A stretch of DNA of 64,000 bases from Actinomyces sp. B33. GTDB taxonomy: Bacteria > Actinomycetota > Actinomycetes > Actinomycetales > Actinomycetaceae. The position numbers were made by a program, and so were the translations under genes. Position 1 is the stretch's first letter, and each line of letters starts with the position of its first letter. The notes beneath the pieces are model-generated. The model was not told where the DNA came from and did not search any database. It was given only the letters and a program-made list of their open reading frames with translations. Positions 19,040-28,744 of the stretch are shown in pieces. Location: contig NZ_JAMRYR010000002.1 of NCBI RefSeq assembly GCF_028437565.1, positions 403,333 to 467,332 on the forward strand, in the 5' to 3' direction.

Positions 19040-20269
19040 ATGAGCGACACTGAAGCCGGGCCGCGCGACGTCGTCCTCCTGGGGTCCACCGGATCGATCG
19101 GCACCCAGGCGCTCGACGTCATCTCCTCCCATCCGACGCGCCTGCGGGTCGCGGCCCTGGCCGCGGGGGGCGGGAACATCGGGCTCCTCGCGCGTCAGTG
19201 CGTCGACCACCGCGTCCCCGTCGTCGCCGTGGCGGCCCCCGTCGCGGACGAGCTCCTCGAGGCGATCCGCGCACTCGCCCCGCAGCTTCCCCCGCCGACT
19301 CTCCTCGTCGGCCCGGACGCCGCCGCTGAGGCGGCGCGCCTGGCCCCGGGGGGCGTCGTCCTCAACGGGATCACCGGCGGGGTCGGCCTCGAGCCGACGC
19401 TCGCCGCCCTCGAAACGGGCGCGACCCTGGCACTGGCGAATAAGGAGTCGCTCGTCGTCGGCGGCCACCTCGTCGCCAAGGCCCTGCGCCGCCCCGGCCA
19501 GATCGTCCCCGTGGACTCCGAGCACTCGGCGATCGCCCAGGCCCTCGCCTCGGGGGTCCACGAGAAGGGCCTGACGTCGCCGGTGGTCACCGGGCGCTCG
19601 GAGGTCGCCGCCCTCGTCCTGACGGCGTCGGGGGGCCCGTTCCGAGGGCGCACCCGGGCCGATCTGGCCGACGTGACCCCCGAGCAGGCGCTCGCCCACC
19701 CGACGTGGGCGATGGGCCCGGTCGTCACGATCAACTCCTCGACCCTTGTCAACAAGGGGCTCGAGCTCATCGAGGCGCATCTCCTCTTCGACGTCGCGCC
19801 CGAGCGCATCGTCACGACCGTCCACCCGCAGTCGATCGTCCACTCGATGGTCACGTGGGTCGACGGGGCGACGACGCTCCAGGCGTCCCCGCCGGACATG
19901 AGGCTGCCGATCGCGCTCGGGTTGACGTGGCCCGAGCGCCTCGACGGCGTTGAGGACCCGTTGAGCTGGGATGCCCCGCAGTCGTGGACCTTCGAGCCGG
20001 TCGACGACGAGACTTTCGGAGCCGTCGAGCTGGCCCGCCGGGCCGTCGCCGAGTCGCCGACCCACCCGACGGTGTACAACGCGGCGAACGAGGTCCTCGT
20101 CGAGGCCTTCGTCGCCGGGCGGCTCGACTGGCTCGGGATCGTCGACTGCCTGTTCGAGGTGGTGGAGTCTCATGAGGGCGTCACCGACCCGGATCTGGGG
20201 GCGATCCTCGACGTCCAGGAGTGGGCGCGGGCGCGGGCCGCCGAGGCGGCGGCGCGTAGGGGGCGCTGA
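19040..20269 (+). CDS. dxr: 1-deoxy-D-xylulose 5-phosphate reductoisomerase
   Basis: Second step of the methylerythritol phosphate pathway, NADPH-dependent, 409 residues. Motifs are the Rossmann loop GSTGSIGTQALDVI (13-26), NKESLVVGG (about 134-142), DSEHSAIAQ (about 155-163), LTASGGPFR, HPTWAMG and the metal-site segment NKGLELIEAHLLF. The stop overlaps rip as TGATG. With ispG nearby, it shows that isoprenoids are made by the MEP route. Confidence 0.96.
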   Translation: MSDTEAGPRDVVLLGSTGSIGTQALDVISSHPTRLRVAALAAGGGNIGLLARQCVDHRVPVVAVAAPVADELLEAIRALAPQLPPPTLLVGPDAAAEAARLAPGGVVLNGITGGVGLEPTLAALETGATLALANKESLVVGGHLVAKALRRPGQIVPVDSEHSAIAQALASGVHEKGLTSPVVTGRSEVAALVLTASGGPFRGRTRADLADVTPEQALAHPTWAMGPVVTINSSTLVNKGLELIEAHLLFDVAPERIVTTVHPQSIVHSMVTWVDGATTLQASPPDMRLPIALGLTWPERLDGVEDPLSWDAPQSWTFEPVDDETFGAVELARRAVAESPTHPTVYNAANEVLVEAFVAGRLDWLGIVDCLFEVVESHEGVTDPDLGAILDVQEWARARAAEAAARRGR

Positions 20270-21492
20270 TGGGAGCCCTGTGGGGGGTCGTCGTCATCGT
20301 CGTCGGCCTGCTGGTCTCGGTGGGCCTGCACGAGGTGGGGCACATGATCCCCGCGAAGCGCTTCGGCGCGCTCGTGCCCGAGTACTCGGTCGGGTTCGGA
20401 CCGGCGCTGGCGAGTCGGCGCGTCGGCCGGACCCGTTACGTCCTCCGGGCGATCCTCCTGGGCGGGTACGTGCGGATCCTCGGGATGTACGGTCCGGCCC
20501 GTCCGGGGACGCGGACGACGACCCGCGGGGGCCGTCCGACGCTGGCGGAGGAGGCGAGGCTCGCGTGCGCCGAGGAGCTGCCGGCGGGCGCCGAGCACCG
20601 GGCTTTTTATCGGCTCTCCGCCGGGCGCAAGGTCGTCGTCATGGCGGCGGGGCCGGTGATGAACCTCCTGATCTGCGTGGTTCTGACGGCGACGACGATC
20701 CTGGGGATCGGCGTGCCGGCGGCGTCGCTGACGGTCGACGAGGTCGCCGCCGAGGTGTCCGCGCGGCCCGGGCCGGCTGCTGCTGCCGGGGTCGAGGCCG
20801 GCGACGAGATCGTCTCGTGGAACGGCGAGCCGGTGGCCGATTGGGCGTCCTTCCAGGAGGCCGTGGCCTCGTCGGGCGCCGGGCCGTCCGTTCTCGTCGT
20901 GGACCGGCGGGGGGAGCGCCTCTCCTTCGACGTGACCCCGGTCGACACGGGGCGGGGGAGCCTTATCGGGGTGACCTCGAGGAGCGTCTACGCCCCCGGC
21001 TCGGTCGGCGATGTCGCCCGGGCGACGTGGGGGATGTTCACGGGGACGGCGGCGGTTGTCGTGCGCCTGCCGATGGCGGTGTGGGACGTCGTCGAGTCCC
21101 TTGCGACCGGGGCGCCGCGGGATCCGTCGGGAGTGGTCTCCGTCGTCGGGGTCGGACGCCTGGCCGGCGAGGTCACGGCGGGGGAGTCGGGGCTCGGCGC
21201 GGGCGACGCCCGTCAGAGGGCGGCGCTGCTCCTGTCGCTGCTGGCCTCTCTCAACATGGCGCTGTTCGTCTTCAACCTGATCCCCTTGCCGCCGCTGGAC
21301 GGCGGGCACATCGCTGGGGCCCTCTACGAGGCGGCGAGGCGCTCGTGGGCACGCGTGCGGGGCCGGCCCGATCCGGGGCACGCGGACACTGCTCGACTGG
21401 TGCCGTTGACGTGGGCGGTCGGCGGACTGCTCATGGCGATGAGCGCGCTGCTGATCGTCGCCGACATCGTCAAGCCGATCAGCCTGGGATAA
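20269..21492 (+). CDS. rip: Site-2 protease-type intramembrane metalloprotease (RseP/Rip1 family)
   Basis: M50 zinc protease that cleaves membrane-bound regulators such as anti-sigma factors within the bilayer. The 407-residue protein has HEVGH (21-25) in the first transmembrane helix, a PDZ domain at about 150-225 (AAAAGVEAGDEIVSWNGEPV) and the second metal motif NLIPLPPLDGGHI near 335-347. A last helix sits at about 383-402. The cytosolic loop at 70-110 is Arg/Thr-rich. The dxr-rip order is standard; ispG normally follows but is displaced here. Confidence 0.94.
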   Translation: MGALWGVVVIVVGLLVSVGLHEVGHMIPAKRFGALVPEYSVGFGPALASRRVGRTRYVLRAILLGGYVRILGMYGPARPGTRTTTRGGRPTLAEEARLACAEELPAGAEHRAFYRLSAGRKVVVMAAGPVMNLLICVVLTATTILGIGVPAASLTVDEVAAEVSARPGPAAAAGVEAGDEIVSWNGEPVADWASFQEAVASSGAGPSVLVVDRRGERLSFDVTPVDTGRGSLIGVTSRSVYAPGSVGDVARATWGMFTGTAAVVVRLPMAVWDVVESLATGAPRDPSGVVSVVGVGRLAGEVTAGESGLGAGDARQRAALLLSLLASLNMALFVFNLIPLPPLDGGHIAGALYEAARRSWARVRGRPDPGHADTARLVPLTWAVGGLLMAMSALLIVADIVKPISLG

Positions 21493-21517
21493 GGCCGCGG
21501 AAGCGGCGCGGGAGCGG

Positions 21518-21550
21518 GCCGGGCCCGGAGGACGATCCTCCGGGCCCGGC
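21518..21550. terminator. Bidirectional terminator between rip and the aldo/keto reductase
   Basis: A perfect 15-bp inverted repeat (GCCGGGCCCGGAGGA / TCCTCCGGGCCCGGC) with a CGA loop lies between two convergent genes and can serve both strands. Confidence 0.8.
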
Positions 21551-21567
21551 GCCGTCGACGGCTCTGC

Positions 21568-22563
21568 TCACCAGCGGTCGTGGACGTGCGCGCGGATCCT
21601 CCGGTCGTAGAGGTCGGCGAGGGCCGCCTCGAAGTCATCGGACAGGGGCGGCAGCGCGGCGGCCGCGGCGTTGGCGGCGGCCTGCTCGAGGTTGCGGGCG
21701 CCGGGGATGACGGTGGTGACGCCGTCGAGCTGAGTGATCCACTTGAGGGCGATCTGGGCGGGAGCGGCCCCTTCGGGGCCGAATTCCGCGCACAGGCGCG
21801 TGAACTCGGCGGCGGCGTCGACGCCGACCTCGTAGGGCACGCCCGAGAAGGTCTCGCCGATGTCGAAGGCGGAGCCGTCGCGGTTGTACGTCCGGTGGTC
21901 GCAGGCGGCGAAGGACGTGTCGCGGGTGTAGCGGCCCGACAGGAGACCGGAGGCCAGGGGGACGCGGACGATGATGCCGACTCCGCGGTCGATGGCGGCG
22001 GGGAGGACCTCTTCGAGGGGCTTGCGGCGGAAGAGGTTGATGATGATCTGGATCGTCGAGGCGCCGCGCTCCATGGCCAGGAGCGCCTGCTCGCAGGTCT
22101 CCACGGAGGCCCCGTAGTGGCGGATCCGCCCCTCGTCGACCATCCGATCGAGGGCGTCCCACGTGGCCGGGTCGGCGAGGACCTCGGTCGGGGGGCAGTG
22201 GAGCTGAACGAGGTCGAGGGTGTCGACGCCGAGGTTCTCCCGGGAGCGGTCGTTCCAGGCCAGGAATGCCTCCTCGGTGTAGTTCTCGGGGCGTTGCTCG
22301 ACGCGACGTCCCATCTTCGTGGCGACGAAGGGGCGCTCGGCTTCGTCGAGCGCGTTGACGAAGGAGCCGATGAAGCGCTCGGAGCGCCCGTCGCCGTACA
22401 CGTCCGCCGTGTCGACGAAGGTGACGCCGGAGTCGACGCATCCGCGCAGGAGGGCGTGGGCGTCCTCGATGGGGACGTCGCCCCAGTCGGTGCCGAATTG
22501 CCAGGTGCCGACGCCGATGACCGATGCCCGGGCTCCGGTGCGGCCGAGTGCTCGCTGCTCCAT
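21568..22563 (-). CDS. Aldo/keto reductase
   Basis: NAD(P)H-dependent oxidoreductase of 331 residues, substrate unknown. It shows the family pattern RALGRTGARASVIGVGTWQFG at the start, FVDTADVYGDGRSE with catalytic Asp and Tyr, ATKMG with the Lys, and LVQLHCPP with the His, then IPGARN near the cofactor site. AGAGG lies six bases before the ATG. A TAGAAT on this strand at 22605-22600 is a good -10, about 35 bases upstream. The gene interrupts the usual rip-ispG order. Confidence 0.9.
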   Translation of the reverse strand: MEQRALGRTGARASVIGVGTWQFGTDWGDVPIEDAHALLRGCVDSGVTFVDTADVYGDGRSERFIGSFVNALDEAERPFVATKMGRRVEQRPENYTEEAFLAWNDRSRENLGVDTLDLVQLHCPPTEVLADPATWDALDRMVDEGRIRHYGASVETCEQALLAMERGASTIQIIINLFRRKPLEEVLPAAIDRGVGIIVRVPLASGLLSGRYTRDTSFAACDHRTYNRDGSAFDIGETFSGVPYEVGVDAAAEFTRLCAEFGPEGAAPAQIALKWITQLDGVTTVIPGARNLEQAAANAAAAALPPLSDDFEAALADLYDRRIRAHVHDRW

Positions 22564-22665
22564 GATGACCTCTTCGCCAGGATTAATGGATTCATCTCAA
22601 TTCTACGGGCGCGGGGGTACTCTTGCTCACCGCACGGGGAATGCGATGGGCGGGAGGGGAGCGGC

Positions 22666-23937
22666 ATGCGCAGCGGGGAGGGCATGGGACGGCGGATCTG
22701 GTGGCACGCGAACCCGATGACGGCGGTCGGTGCGCTCACGGCCTCGCGCGATCCCGAGCGGCACAGGCTGCGACGGGTCATCGGGTGGCTCGACGAGGTG
22801 CAGCGGCTCGGCTGCGACGGGCTCCAGCTCGGCCCGGTCTTCGAGTCCTCCTCCCACGGCTACGACACCCTCGATCACTTCCGCGTGGATCCGCGACTGG
22901 GCGACGAATCCGATCTCATCGACCTCATCGACGAGGCCCACCGGCGGGGGATCGCGGTCATGCTCGACGGCGTCTTCAACCACGTCTCCCGCGGTCATCG
23001 ACTCGTCGCCGACTACGAGGAGCGGGGGGAGGCCGCGCCGGCCGCGGCCCTCCTCGACAGACGCCCCGGCTGGGACGGGCGCCTCCATCTCGAGGTGTTC
23101 GAGGGGCATGACGATCTCGTCCAGCTCGACCACCGATCGGCGGCGACCCGGGATCTCGTCGTGTCGATCATGGACTACTGGTGCGACCGAGGGGCAGACG
23201 CCTTCCGCTTGGACGCGGCCTACGCGGTCGATTCGGCGGCATGGTCGCAGATCATCGGCCGCGTGCGCCGATCGCACCCCGATCTCTTCGTCCTCGGCGA
23301 GGTGATCCACGGGGACTACGCGGCGATCGTCGCCGCCTCGGGCTTCGACTCCGTCACCGAGTACGAGCTGCGCCAGGCGGTGTGGCACTCGATCGCCGAC
23401 CGCAACCTCTTCGAACTCGACTGGACGATCGGCCGCCACGCCCGCCTCCTCGAATCCTTCCTGCCGGCGACGTTCATCTCCAATCACGACGTCACGCGGA
23501 TCGCCACTGCCGTCGGCCCGGCGGGGGCCCGGGCGGCCGCGGTCGTCCTCATGTCGCTGCCGGGGATGCCGGTGGTCTACCACGGCGACGAGTACGCCCT
23601 CGAAGGGCTCAAGGAGGAGAGGCCGGGCGGGGACGACGCGATCCGGCCCGAACTGCCCGCCGACCTGTCCGAATTGGGCAGGGCCGATGGCGCGGCCCGG
23701 ATGCGGGCCCTGTACGGGCGGACGATCGAGGTGCGCCGCTCCCTCCCGTGGCTGACGACGGCGACGGCGACGGCCCTCGAGGTGGCCAACGAGATGGCCT
23801 CGTGGGAGCTCGCCGGATCCCGCGAGCACGAGCGGGCGCGCCTCGACGTCGGCACCGACGGCGGGGGGTGGGCGCGGCTCGTCGACGGCTCCGGCGTCCT
23901 CATCGACTCCCGCTCGGGCGCCGAGTGTGATGAATGA
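22666..23937 (+). CDS. Alpha-amylase family (GH13) glycosyl hydrolase
   Basis: Cytosolic GH13-type enzyme of 423 residues with no signal peptide. Conserved regions are DGVFNHVS (101-108), FRLDAA with nucleophile Asp183, LGEVI with acid/base Glu212 and ISNHDVTR with Asp275. The short C-terminal segment (about 345-423) is not a full amylase C domain. The substrate could be maltooligosaccharides or trehalose-like sugars; this cannot be read from the sequence. The ATG at 22666 has GGAGGGGAG upstream; ATG 22684 is an alternative. A TACTCT at 22618-22623 could be the -10. It is divergent from the aldo/keto reductase and overlaps the ispG leader. Confidence 0.85.
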   Translation: MRSGEGMGRRIWWHANPMTAVGALTASRDPERHRLRRVIGWLDEVQRLGCDGLQLGPVFESSSHGYDTLDHFRVDPRLGDESDLIDLIDEAHRRGIAVMLDGVFNHVSRGHRLVADYEERGEAAPAAALLDRRPGWDGRLHLEVFEGHDDLVQLDHRSAATRDLVVSIMDYWCDRGADAFRLDAAYAVDSAAWSQIIGRVRRSHPDLFVLGEVIHGDYAAIVAASGFDSVTEYELRQAVWHSIADRNLFELDWTIGRHARLLESFLPATFISNHDVTRIATAVGPAGARAAAVVLMSLPGMPVVYHGDEYALEGLKEERPGGDDAIRPELPADLSELGRADGAARMRALYGRTIEVRRSLPWLTTATATALEVANEMASWELAGSREHERARLDVGTDGGGWARLVDGSGVLIDSRSGAECDE

Positions 23938-23984
23938 TGCGGGCCGGTCGTCCAGCCCGCGGGGACGGGGCGCGCGGGCTGGGA

Positions 23985-23990
23985 GATAAT
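23985..23990 (+). promoter_or_regulatory. ispG -10 element (leaderless arrangement)
   Basis: GATAAT ends seven bases before the G of the GTG start at 23997, the distance expected when the start codon is the first transcribed codon. No clear -35 was seen. Confidence 0.5.
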
Positions 23991-23996
23991 GAGGCC

Positions 23997-25151
23997 GTGA
24001 CTGACATCGCTCTGGGCATGCCCTCCGTCAGGGAAGAGCCCTTTCCTCGCAAGAAGACCCGGCGGATCATGGTCGGGAGCGTTCCCGTGGGCGGGGGGTC
24101 GAGGGTCTCGGTCCAGTCCATGACGACGACGAAGACCCATGACATCGGTGCGACCCTTCAGCAGATCGCGGAGCTGACGGCCGCCGGCTGCGACATCATC
24201 CGGGTGGCCTGCCCGACGGATAAGGACGCCGAGGCCCTGCCGATCATCGTCAGGCAGTCGCGGATCCCGGTCATCGCCGACATCCATTTCAACCCGAAGT
24301 ACGTGTTCCAGGCGATCGAGGCCGGCTGCGGGGCCGTGCGCGTCAACCCGGGGAACATCCGCAAATTCGACGACCAGGTCGCGCAGATCTGCCGGGCCGC
24401 CTCCGACGCCGGGACCTCGCTGCGCATCGGCGTCAACGCGGGCTCCCTCGACCCCCGGCTCCTCAAGAAGCACGGCAGGGCCACCCCCGAGGCCCTCGTC
24501 GAGTCGGCTGTGTGGGAGGCGGGGCTCTTCGAGGAGAACGACTTCCACGACTTCAAGATCTCCGTCAAGCATCACGACGTCCTGACGATGGTGCAGGCGT
24601 ATCGGATGCTGTCGGAGCAGGGGGACTGGCCCCTCCACCTGGGGGTGACGGAGGCCGGTCCGGCCTTCCAGGGGACCATCAAGTCGGTCTCCGCGTTCAG
24701 CGTCCTTTTGGCGGAGGGCATCGGCGACACGATCCGGGTGTCCCTGTCGGCCCCTCCCGTCGAGGAGGTTAAGGTCGGCACGAAGCTCCTGGAGTTCATG
24801 GGGCTGCGCGACCGGACCCTGGAGATTGTCTCGTGCCCGTCGTGCGGGCGCGCCCAGGTCGACGTGTGGACGCTCGCCGAGAATGTCACCGAGGGCCTCA
24901 AGGACGTGACGGTCCCCCTGCGAGTGGCCGTCATGGGGTGCGTCGTCAACGGCCCGGGGGAGGCCCGGGAGGCCGATCTCGGTGTCGCCTCGGGCAACGG
25001 CAAGGGGCAGATCTTCATCCGCGGGGAGGTCGTCGAGACGGTCCGGGAGGAGCAGATCGTCGAGACGCTGATCCGCCACGCGAACGCCCTCGCCGAGGAG
25101 ATGGGCCTCGAGCCCGGTTCCGGCAGCGTCGAGGTCACCCCGGCCGTCTGA
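23997..25151 (+). CDS. ispG: 4-hydroxy-3-methylbut-2-enyl diphosphate synthase
   Basis: GcpE/IspG, a 4Fe-4S enzyme of the MEP pathway converting MEcPP to HMBPP. The 384-residue length matches actinobacterial members. Iron-sulfur ligands are Cys280, Cys283 and Cys315 ([10 protein letters not shown], with Glu322). Other motifs are [14 protein letters not shown] and VNAGSL. The GTG at 23997 is preferred to the upstream ATG at 23934/23937 because homologs start there and a -10 lies seven bases before it; the longer form would overlap the amylase gene. Confidence 0.95.
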   Translation: MTDIALGMPSVREEPFPRKKTRRIMVGSVPVGGGSRVSVQSMTTTKTHDIGATLQQIAELTAAGCDIIRVACPTDKDAEALPIIVRQSRIPVIADIHFNPKYVFQAIEAGCGAVRVNPGNIRKFDDQVAQICRAASDAGTSLRIGVNAGSLDPRLLKKHGRATPEALVESAVWEAGLFEENDFHDFKISVKHHDVLTMVQAYRMLSEQGDWPLHLGVTEAGPAFQGTIKSVSAFSVLLAEGIGDTIRVSLSAPPVEEVKVGTKLLEFMGLRDRTLEIVSCPSCGRAQVDVWTLAENVTEGLKDVTVPLRVAVMGCVVNGPGEAREADLGVASGNGKGQIFIRGEVVETVREEQIVETLIRHANALAEEMGLEPGSGSVEVTPAV

Positions 25152-25202
25152 CCGCCCGGTGAAGCCAGCAGTCCGAACGCTCAGTGAAGAAGGAGCCGCA
25201 TC

Positions 25203-25694
25203 ATGCGCCGTCGTTCCCTCATCGCCCTGACCGCCGCCGCGGCCTGCGGCGTCGCCGCCTCCGGGTTCCCCCGGCGCCTGGGGCTGACCAGTTCTCAGGC
25301 GTCCGTGTCCCTGCCGGGGGATCTGCTGATCCCGGACGCCGACGTCGTCGTCGACCGGGGGATCGAGATCGCGGCCCCCGTTGAGGACGTGTGGGCGGTC
25401 CTCGAGTCCGCTTTCGAGGGGGGCGATCAGGAGATCGCCCGAGAGGAGTCCGACTACCTCCTCATGCGCGCGCCCGCCCCCGGGAACGCGCGCGCCGATG
25501 AGGATGAGGACGAGCAGGGGACGTGCGTCGTCGCCCTCGTGCCGATCACCTCGGGCCGCACGCTCGTCCATCTGCGCGAGCGCCATCGCAGCGGGGGCGA
25601 CCGGCTGGCGCTGTGGGCCGGCGTGCTCGCCGAGTCGGTCTCGACGATGCTCATGCTCCGCGACATCCGCGCGGCCGTCCTCGCATCGGCCTGA
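25203..25694 (+). CDS. Small SRPBCC/polyketide-cyclase-like protein
   Basis: Protein of 163 residues, function unknown. The N-terminus is a signal-like segment (MRRRSLIALTAAAACGVAASG) with a twin-Arg-like start, then LPGD-LIPDADVVVDRGIEIAAPVEDVWAVLE, a pattern of START/SRPBCC ligand-binding proteins, where the VDR-I-I-AP-E-VW strand opens the fold. The end helix (LWAGVLAESVSTMLMLRDIRAAVL) also fits. It would be a secreted or membrane-attached lipid/hydrophobic-ligand binder; this is inference. AAGGAG precedes the ATG. Confidence 0.6.
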   Translation: MRRRSLIALTAAAACGVAASGFPRRLGLTSSQASVSLPGDLLIPDADVVVDRGIEIAAPVEDVWAVLESAFEGGDQEIAREESDYLLMRAPAPGNARADEDEDEQGTCVVALVPITSGRTLVHLRERHRSGGDRLALWAGVLAESVSTMLMLRDIRAAVLASA

Positions 25695-25786
25695 TCGCCG
25701 GTCGGGTCGATCCGGGGGCGATCGGGTAGGCTCGACGTGCGCGCCGACGAGGGCGCGCGTCGCGTCCGTCCGAGGGGGGATGGCCA

Positions 25787-26248
25787 ATGGGCCAGTGGGG
25801 TGGGGTCGTCATGCTCGAACTGACCGGCCTGGGCATCCTCTGCGCCTGGGCGTGGCTGTGGGCGGGGCCGACCCCTCGGACCCGTCGCATCGCCATCGAG
25901 CGCCTCTACCCCCAATCCCCCCGTGCGGCGGCCCCGGCGATCCAGCAGATCGTGTGGCCGCTGATCCCGTTGGTCGGCGTCGCGTGGCTGGTCGTCGGGC
26001 TCCTCGTGGCCCGCATCGTCCAGGGACGCGACTGCCTCGTCGAGACCTCCCTGGTCGTCGCCTGCTTCGGGCTCGTCGCCGCCTGCGCCCTGTGGACGGC
26101 GATCGCCGGGCCCCTGCCGTCCTGGTGCTATCCCGGGTGGAGGGCCGAGCGGCACTACCTGACCCACCCCGAGCTCGTCGACCGCGAGCTCGGCGCACGG
26201 GCCGCCGCCCGGTTCCTGCGCCTGCACCGCCTCGCGCCCTCGGCCTGA
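25787..26248 (+). CDS. Hypothetical membrane protein
   Basis: Uncharacterised protein of 153 residues with three probable transmembrane segments (about 7-26, 53-75 and 87-107) and a basic cytosolic tail. I recognise no family. A GAGGGGGG site lies upstream of the ATG, and TAGGCT at 25727-25732 could be its -10, with a GCGCGCC/GGGCGCGC hairpin in the leader. The codon use matches its neighbours. Confidence 0.6.
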   Translation: MGQWGGVVMLELTGLGILCAWAWLWAGPTPRTRRIAIERLYPQSPRAAAPAIQQIVWPLIPLVGVAWLVVGLLVARIVQGRDCLVETSLVVACFGLVAACALWTAIAGPLPSWCYPGWRAERHYLTHPELVDRELGARAAARFLRLHRLAPSA

Positions 26249-26281
26249 GGGCGCGGCTGGCACGGGGTTCGTGCGGTGAAC

Positions 26282-26287
26282 TACGCT
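26282..26287 (+). promoter_or_regulatory. proS -10 element (leaderless arrangement)
   Basis: TACGCT ends eight bases before the GTG start of proS. There is no purine-rich ribosome binding site in the seven bases between, so a leaderless mRNA is likely. Confidence 0.4.
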
Positions 26288-26294
26288 GGACGGC

Positions 26295-28106
26295 GTGCTG
26301 AGAAACCTATCGTCCTACTTCCTGCGCACGCTGCGCGAAGACCCCGCCGACGCCGAGGTCGACTCCCATAAGCTCCTGGTCCGCGCCGGGTACATCCGGC
26401 GCACGGCCCCCGGCATCTACACGTGGCTGCCGCTCGGCCTGCGCGTCCTGCGCAAGGTCGAGGACGTGGTCCGCGAGGAGATGGATCGGATGGGGGCCCA
26501 GGAGGTCCACTTCCCCGGGCTGATCCCCGCCGACCCGTACAAGGCGACGAACCGGTGGGACGAGTACGGGCCGACGCTGTTCAAGCTCCAGGACCGCAAG
26601 GGCGGCGACTACCTCCTGGCGCCCACCCACGAGGAGATGTTCACCCTCCTCGTCAAGGACATGTACTCGTCGTACAAGGACCTGCCGCTGACGCTCTACC
26701 AGGTGCAGACCAAGTACCGCGACGAGGCCCGTCCGCGCGCGGGCCTGATCCGGGGCCGGGATTTCGTCATGAAGGACGCGTACAGCTTCGACGTGTCCGA
26801 TGAGGGCCTGGACGCGTCCTATCAGGCCGAGCGGGACACCTACGAGAGGATCTTCCAGCGCCTGGGACTCGACTACGTCATCGTCTCCGCCATGTCGGGG
26901 GCCATGGGCGGGTCGCGCTCGGAGGAGTTCCTCCACCCCAGCCCGATCGGCGAGGACACGTTCGTCCGGTCCCCCGGGGGCTACGCGGCCAACGCCGAAG
27001 CCGTGACGACGCCCGCGCCGGATCCCCTCGATGCGTCGGGCGTGGGGCCCAAGCGCGTCGTCCCCACCCCCGACTGCCCGACGATCGACACCCTCGTCGA
27101 CCTCCTCAACGCCGAGTACCCGCGCGAGGACCGCCCGTGGACGGCCGCCGACACCCTGAAGAACGTCGTCGTCGTCCTCACCCACCCGGACGGGGCGCGC
27201 GAACTGCTCGTCGTCGGCGTGCCCGGCGACCGCGAGATCGACATGAAGCGCCTGGAGGCCTCCGTCGCCCCCGCCGAGGTCGAGATGGCCCAGGACGAGG
27301 ACTTCTCTTCCCACCCTGAGCTGGTCCGCGGATACATCGGCCCGGAGGCCATCGGGCCGAATTCGCCGTTGCGCGCCGTCGGGGAGGACGGAGAGCCGAC
27401 CGGCTCGGTCCGCTACCTCGTCGATCCCCGCATCGTCGAGGGTACGTGCTGGGTGACGGGCGCGAACATCGATCGCCACCACGTCCTCGACCTCGTTATG
27501 GGCCGCGATTTCTCAGCCGATGGCACCATCGAGGCCGCCGAGGTCCGAGAGGGAGATCTGGCGCCCGATGGGTCCGGCCCCCTCCACCTGGAGCGCGGCA
27601 TCGAGGTGGGGCACATCTTCCAGCTCGGCCGCAAGTACGCGCAGGCCCTGGGCCTGACGGTCCTCGATGAGAACGGGAAGTCCCGGGTCGTGACGATGGG
27701 CTCCTACGGAATCGGAGTGTCGCGCGTCATGGCGGCCCTGGCGGAGGCCAACCACGATGAGCGTGGCCTGGCCTGGCCGGCGGGCATCGCCCCCTTCGAC
27801 GTCCACATCCTGGCGACGGGCAAGGGCGACGAGGTCTTCGACGCCGCTCGGGGACTGGCCGAGGACTTGGACGGGTCGGGGCTGGACGTGCTCTTCGACG
27901 ATCGGCGCAAGGTCAGCGCCGGCGTGAAGTTCGCCGACAGCGAACTCGTCGGCATTCCGCTGTCCCTCGTCGTCGGGCGCTCCCTGGCCGACGGCCTCGT
28001 CGAGATCCGCGTGCGCGCGACGGGGGAGAGGACCGAGATCCCGGTCGCCGAGGCCGCCGACGCGATCCGGGAATTGCACGAACAGCTGCTCGAGAAGGGG
28101 GAGTGA
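26295..28106 (+). CDS. proS: Prolyl-tRNA synthetase
   Basis: Class II aminoacyl-tRNA synthetase, bacterial type with the insertion editing domain, 603 residues. Motif 1 lies near 50-60 ([19 protein letters not shown]), motif 2 contains [27 protein letters not shown] and motif 3 includes [12 protein letters not shown]. The editing domain spans about 235-395. The C-terminal anticodon-binding domain starts near 495. The GTG at 26295 gives the expected [16 protein letters not shown] start. Def follows after one base, so the two are coupled. Confidence 0.96.
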   Translation: MLRNLSSYFLRTLREDPADAEVDSHKLLVRAGYIRRTAPGIYTWLPLGLRVLRKVEDVVREEMDRMGAQEVHFPGLIPADPYKATNRWDEYGPTLFKLQDRKGGDYLLAPTHEEMFTLLVKDMYSSYKDLPLTLYQVQTKYRDEARPRAGLIRGRDFVMKDAYSFDVSDEGLDASYQAERDTYERIFQRLGLDYVIVSAMSGAMGGSRSEEFLHPSPIGEDTFVRSPGGYAANAEAVTTPAPDPLDASGVGPKRVVPTPDCPTIDTLVDLLNAEYPREDRPWTAADTLKNVVVVLTHPDGARELLVVGVPGDREIDMKRLEASVAPAEVEMAQDEDFSSHPELVRGYIGPEAIGPNSPLRAVGEDGEPTGSVRYLVDPRIVEGTCWVTGANIDRHHVLDLVMGRDFSADGTIEAAEVREGDLAPDGSGPLHLERGIEVGHIFQLGRKYAQALGLTVLDENGKSRVVTMGSYGIGVSRVMAALAEANHDERGLAWPAGIAPFDVHILATGKGDEVFDAARGLAEDLDGSGLDVLFDDRRKVSAGVKFADSELVGIPLSLVVGRSLADGLVEIRVRATGERTEIPVAEAADAIRELHEQLLEKGE

Positions 28107-28107
28107 C

Positions 28108-28599
28108 GTGGCGATCCGCGATATCCGCATCATCGGAGACCCGATCCTGCGCACCCCGTGCGACCCGATCGTCGACATCGACGCGAGGGTCAAGGCCCTC
28201 GTCGAGGACCTTCTCGAGGGCGTCGACATGGAGGGCCGGGCGGGCCTGGCCGCCAACCAGATCGGCGTGGGATTGCGGGCCTTCTCCTACAACATCGACG
28301 GGGAGATCGGCTACGTCCTCAACCCGAGGATCGTCGAGAAGTCCACGGACGAGTACCAGGACGGCGATGAGGGGTGCCTGTCCGTGCCGAACCTGTGGTA
28401 CCCGACGGAGCGCTCGTGGTACGCGCGCGTCGAGGGCATCGACCTGGACGGCAAGAAGGTCGTGCTCGAGGGCGAGGAGCTCATGGCCCGGTGCCTCCAG
28501 CACGAGTGCGACCACCTCGACGGGATGATCTACATCGACCGGCTCGATCGAGCGACTCGCAAGAGGGCCCTGCGCGATATCCGCAACTCCTCCTTCTAG
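28108..28599 (+). CDS. def: Peptide deformylase
   Basis: Removes the formyl group from nascent proteins. All three motifs are present in the 163-residue product: GLAANQIG (about 48-55), EGCLS (91-95, metal Cys) and HECDH (132-136). The actinobacterial variant GLAANQ replaces the common GLAAPQ. The GTG start lies one base after the proS stop with GGGGAG upstream. A hairpin follows at 28621. Confidence 0.96.
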   Translation: MAIRDIRIIGDPILRTPCDPIVDIDARVKALVEDLLEGVDMEGRAGLAANQIGVGLRAFSYNIDGEIGYVLNPRIVEKSTDEYQDGDEGCLSVPNLWYPTERSWYARVEGIDLDGKKVVLEGEELMARCLQHECDHLDGMIYIDRLDRATRKRALRDIRNSSF

Positions 28600-28620
28600 G
28601 ACGACTCGTTCCTCCCGCCC

Positions 28621-28649
28621 CGCCCGTCGGCTCCTGGAGTCGGCGGGCG
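28621..28649 (+). terminator. Terminator after def
   Basis: The arms CGCCCG and CGGGCG continue inward as TCGGCTCC / GGAGTCGG with two wobble pairs and a very short loop. The hairpin ends the proS-def unit just before the next promoter. Confidence 0.65.
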
Positions 28650-28657
28650 AGGTGCTC

Positions 28658-28744
28658 TAAGATGAAAACAACACCGTGTGTCATGTGACGGGGTTGTTGA
28701 GGGCGTAGGGGAAGACGATCCTCATCGAACAACCGGAGGTCACC
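28658..28744 (+). promoter_or_regulatory. Promoter and leader of the DUF3145 gene
   Basis: TAAGAT (28658-28663) is a good -10. The leader contains AACAACACC (28667-28675), GGGGTTGTT (28690-28698) and AACAACC (28728-28734). The middle segment can pair with either flank, and the last lies directly before the GGAGG ribosome binding site. Confidence 0.45.
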
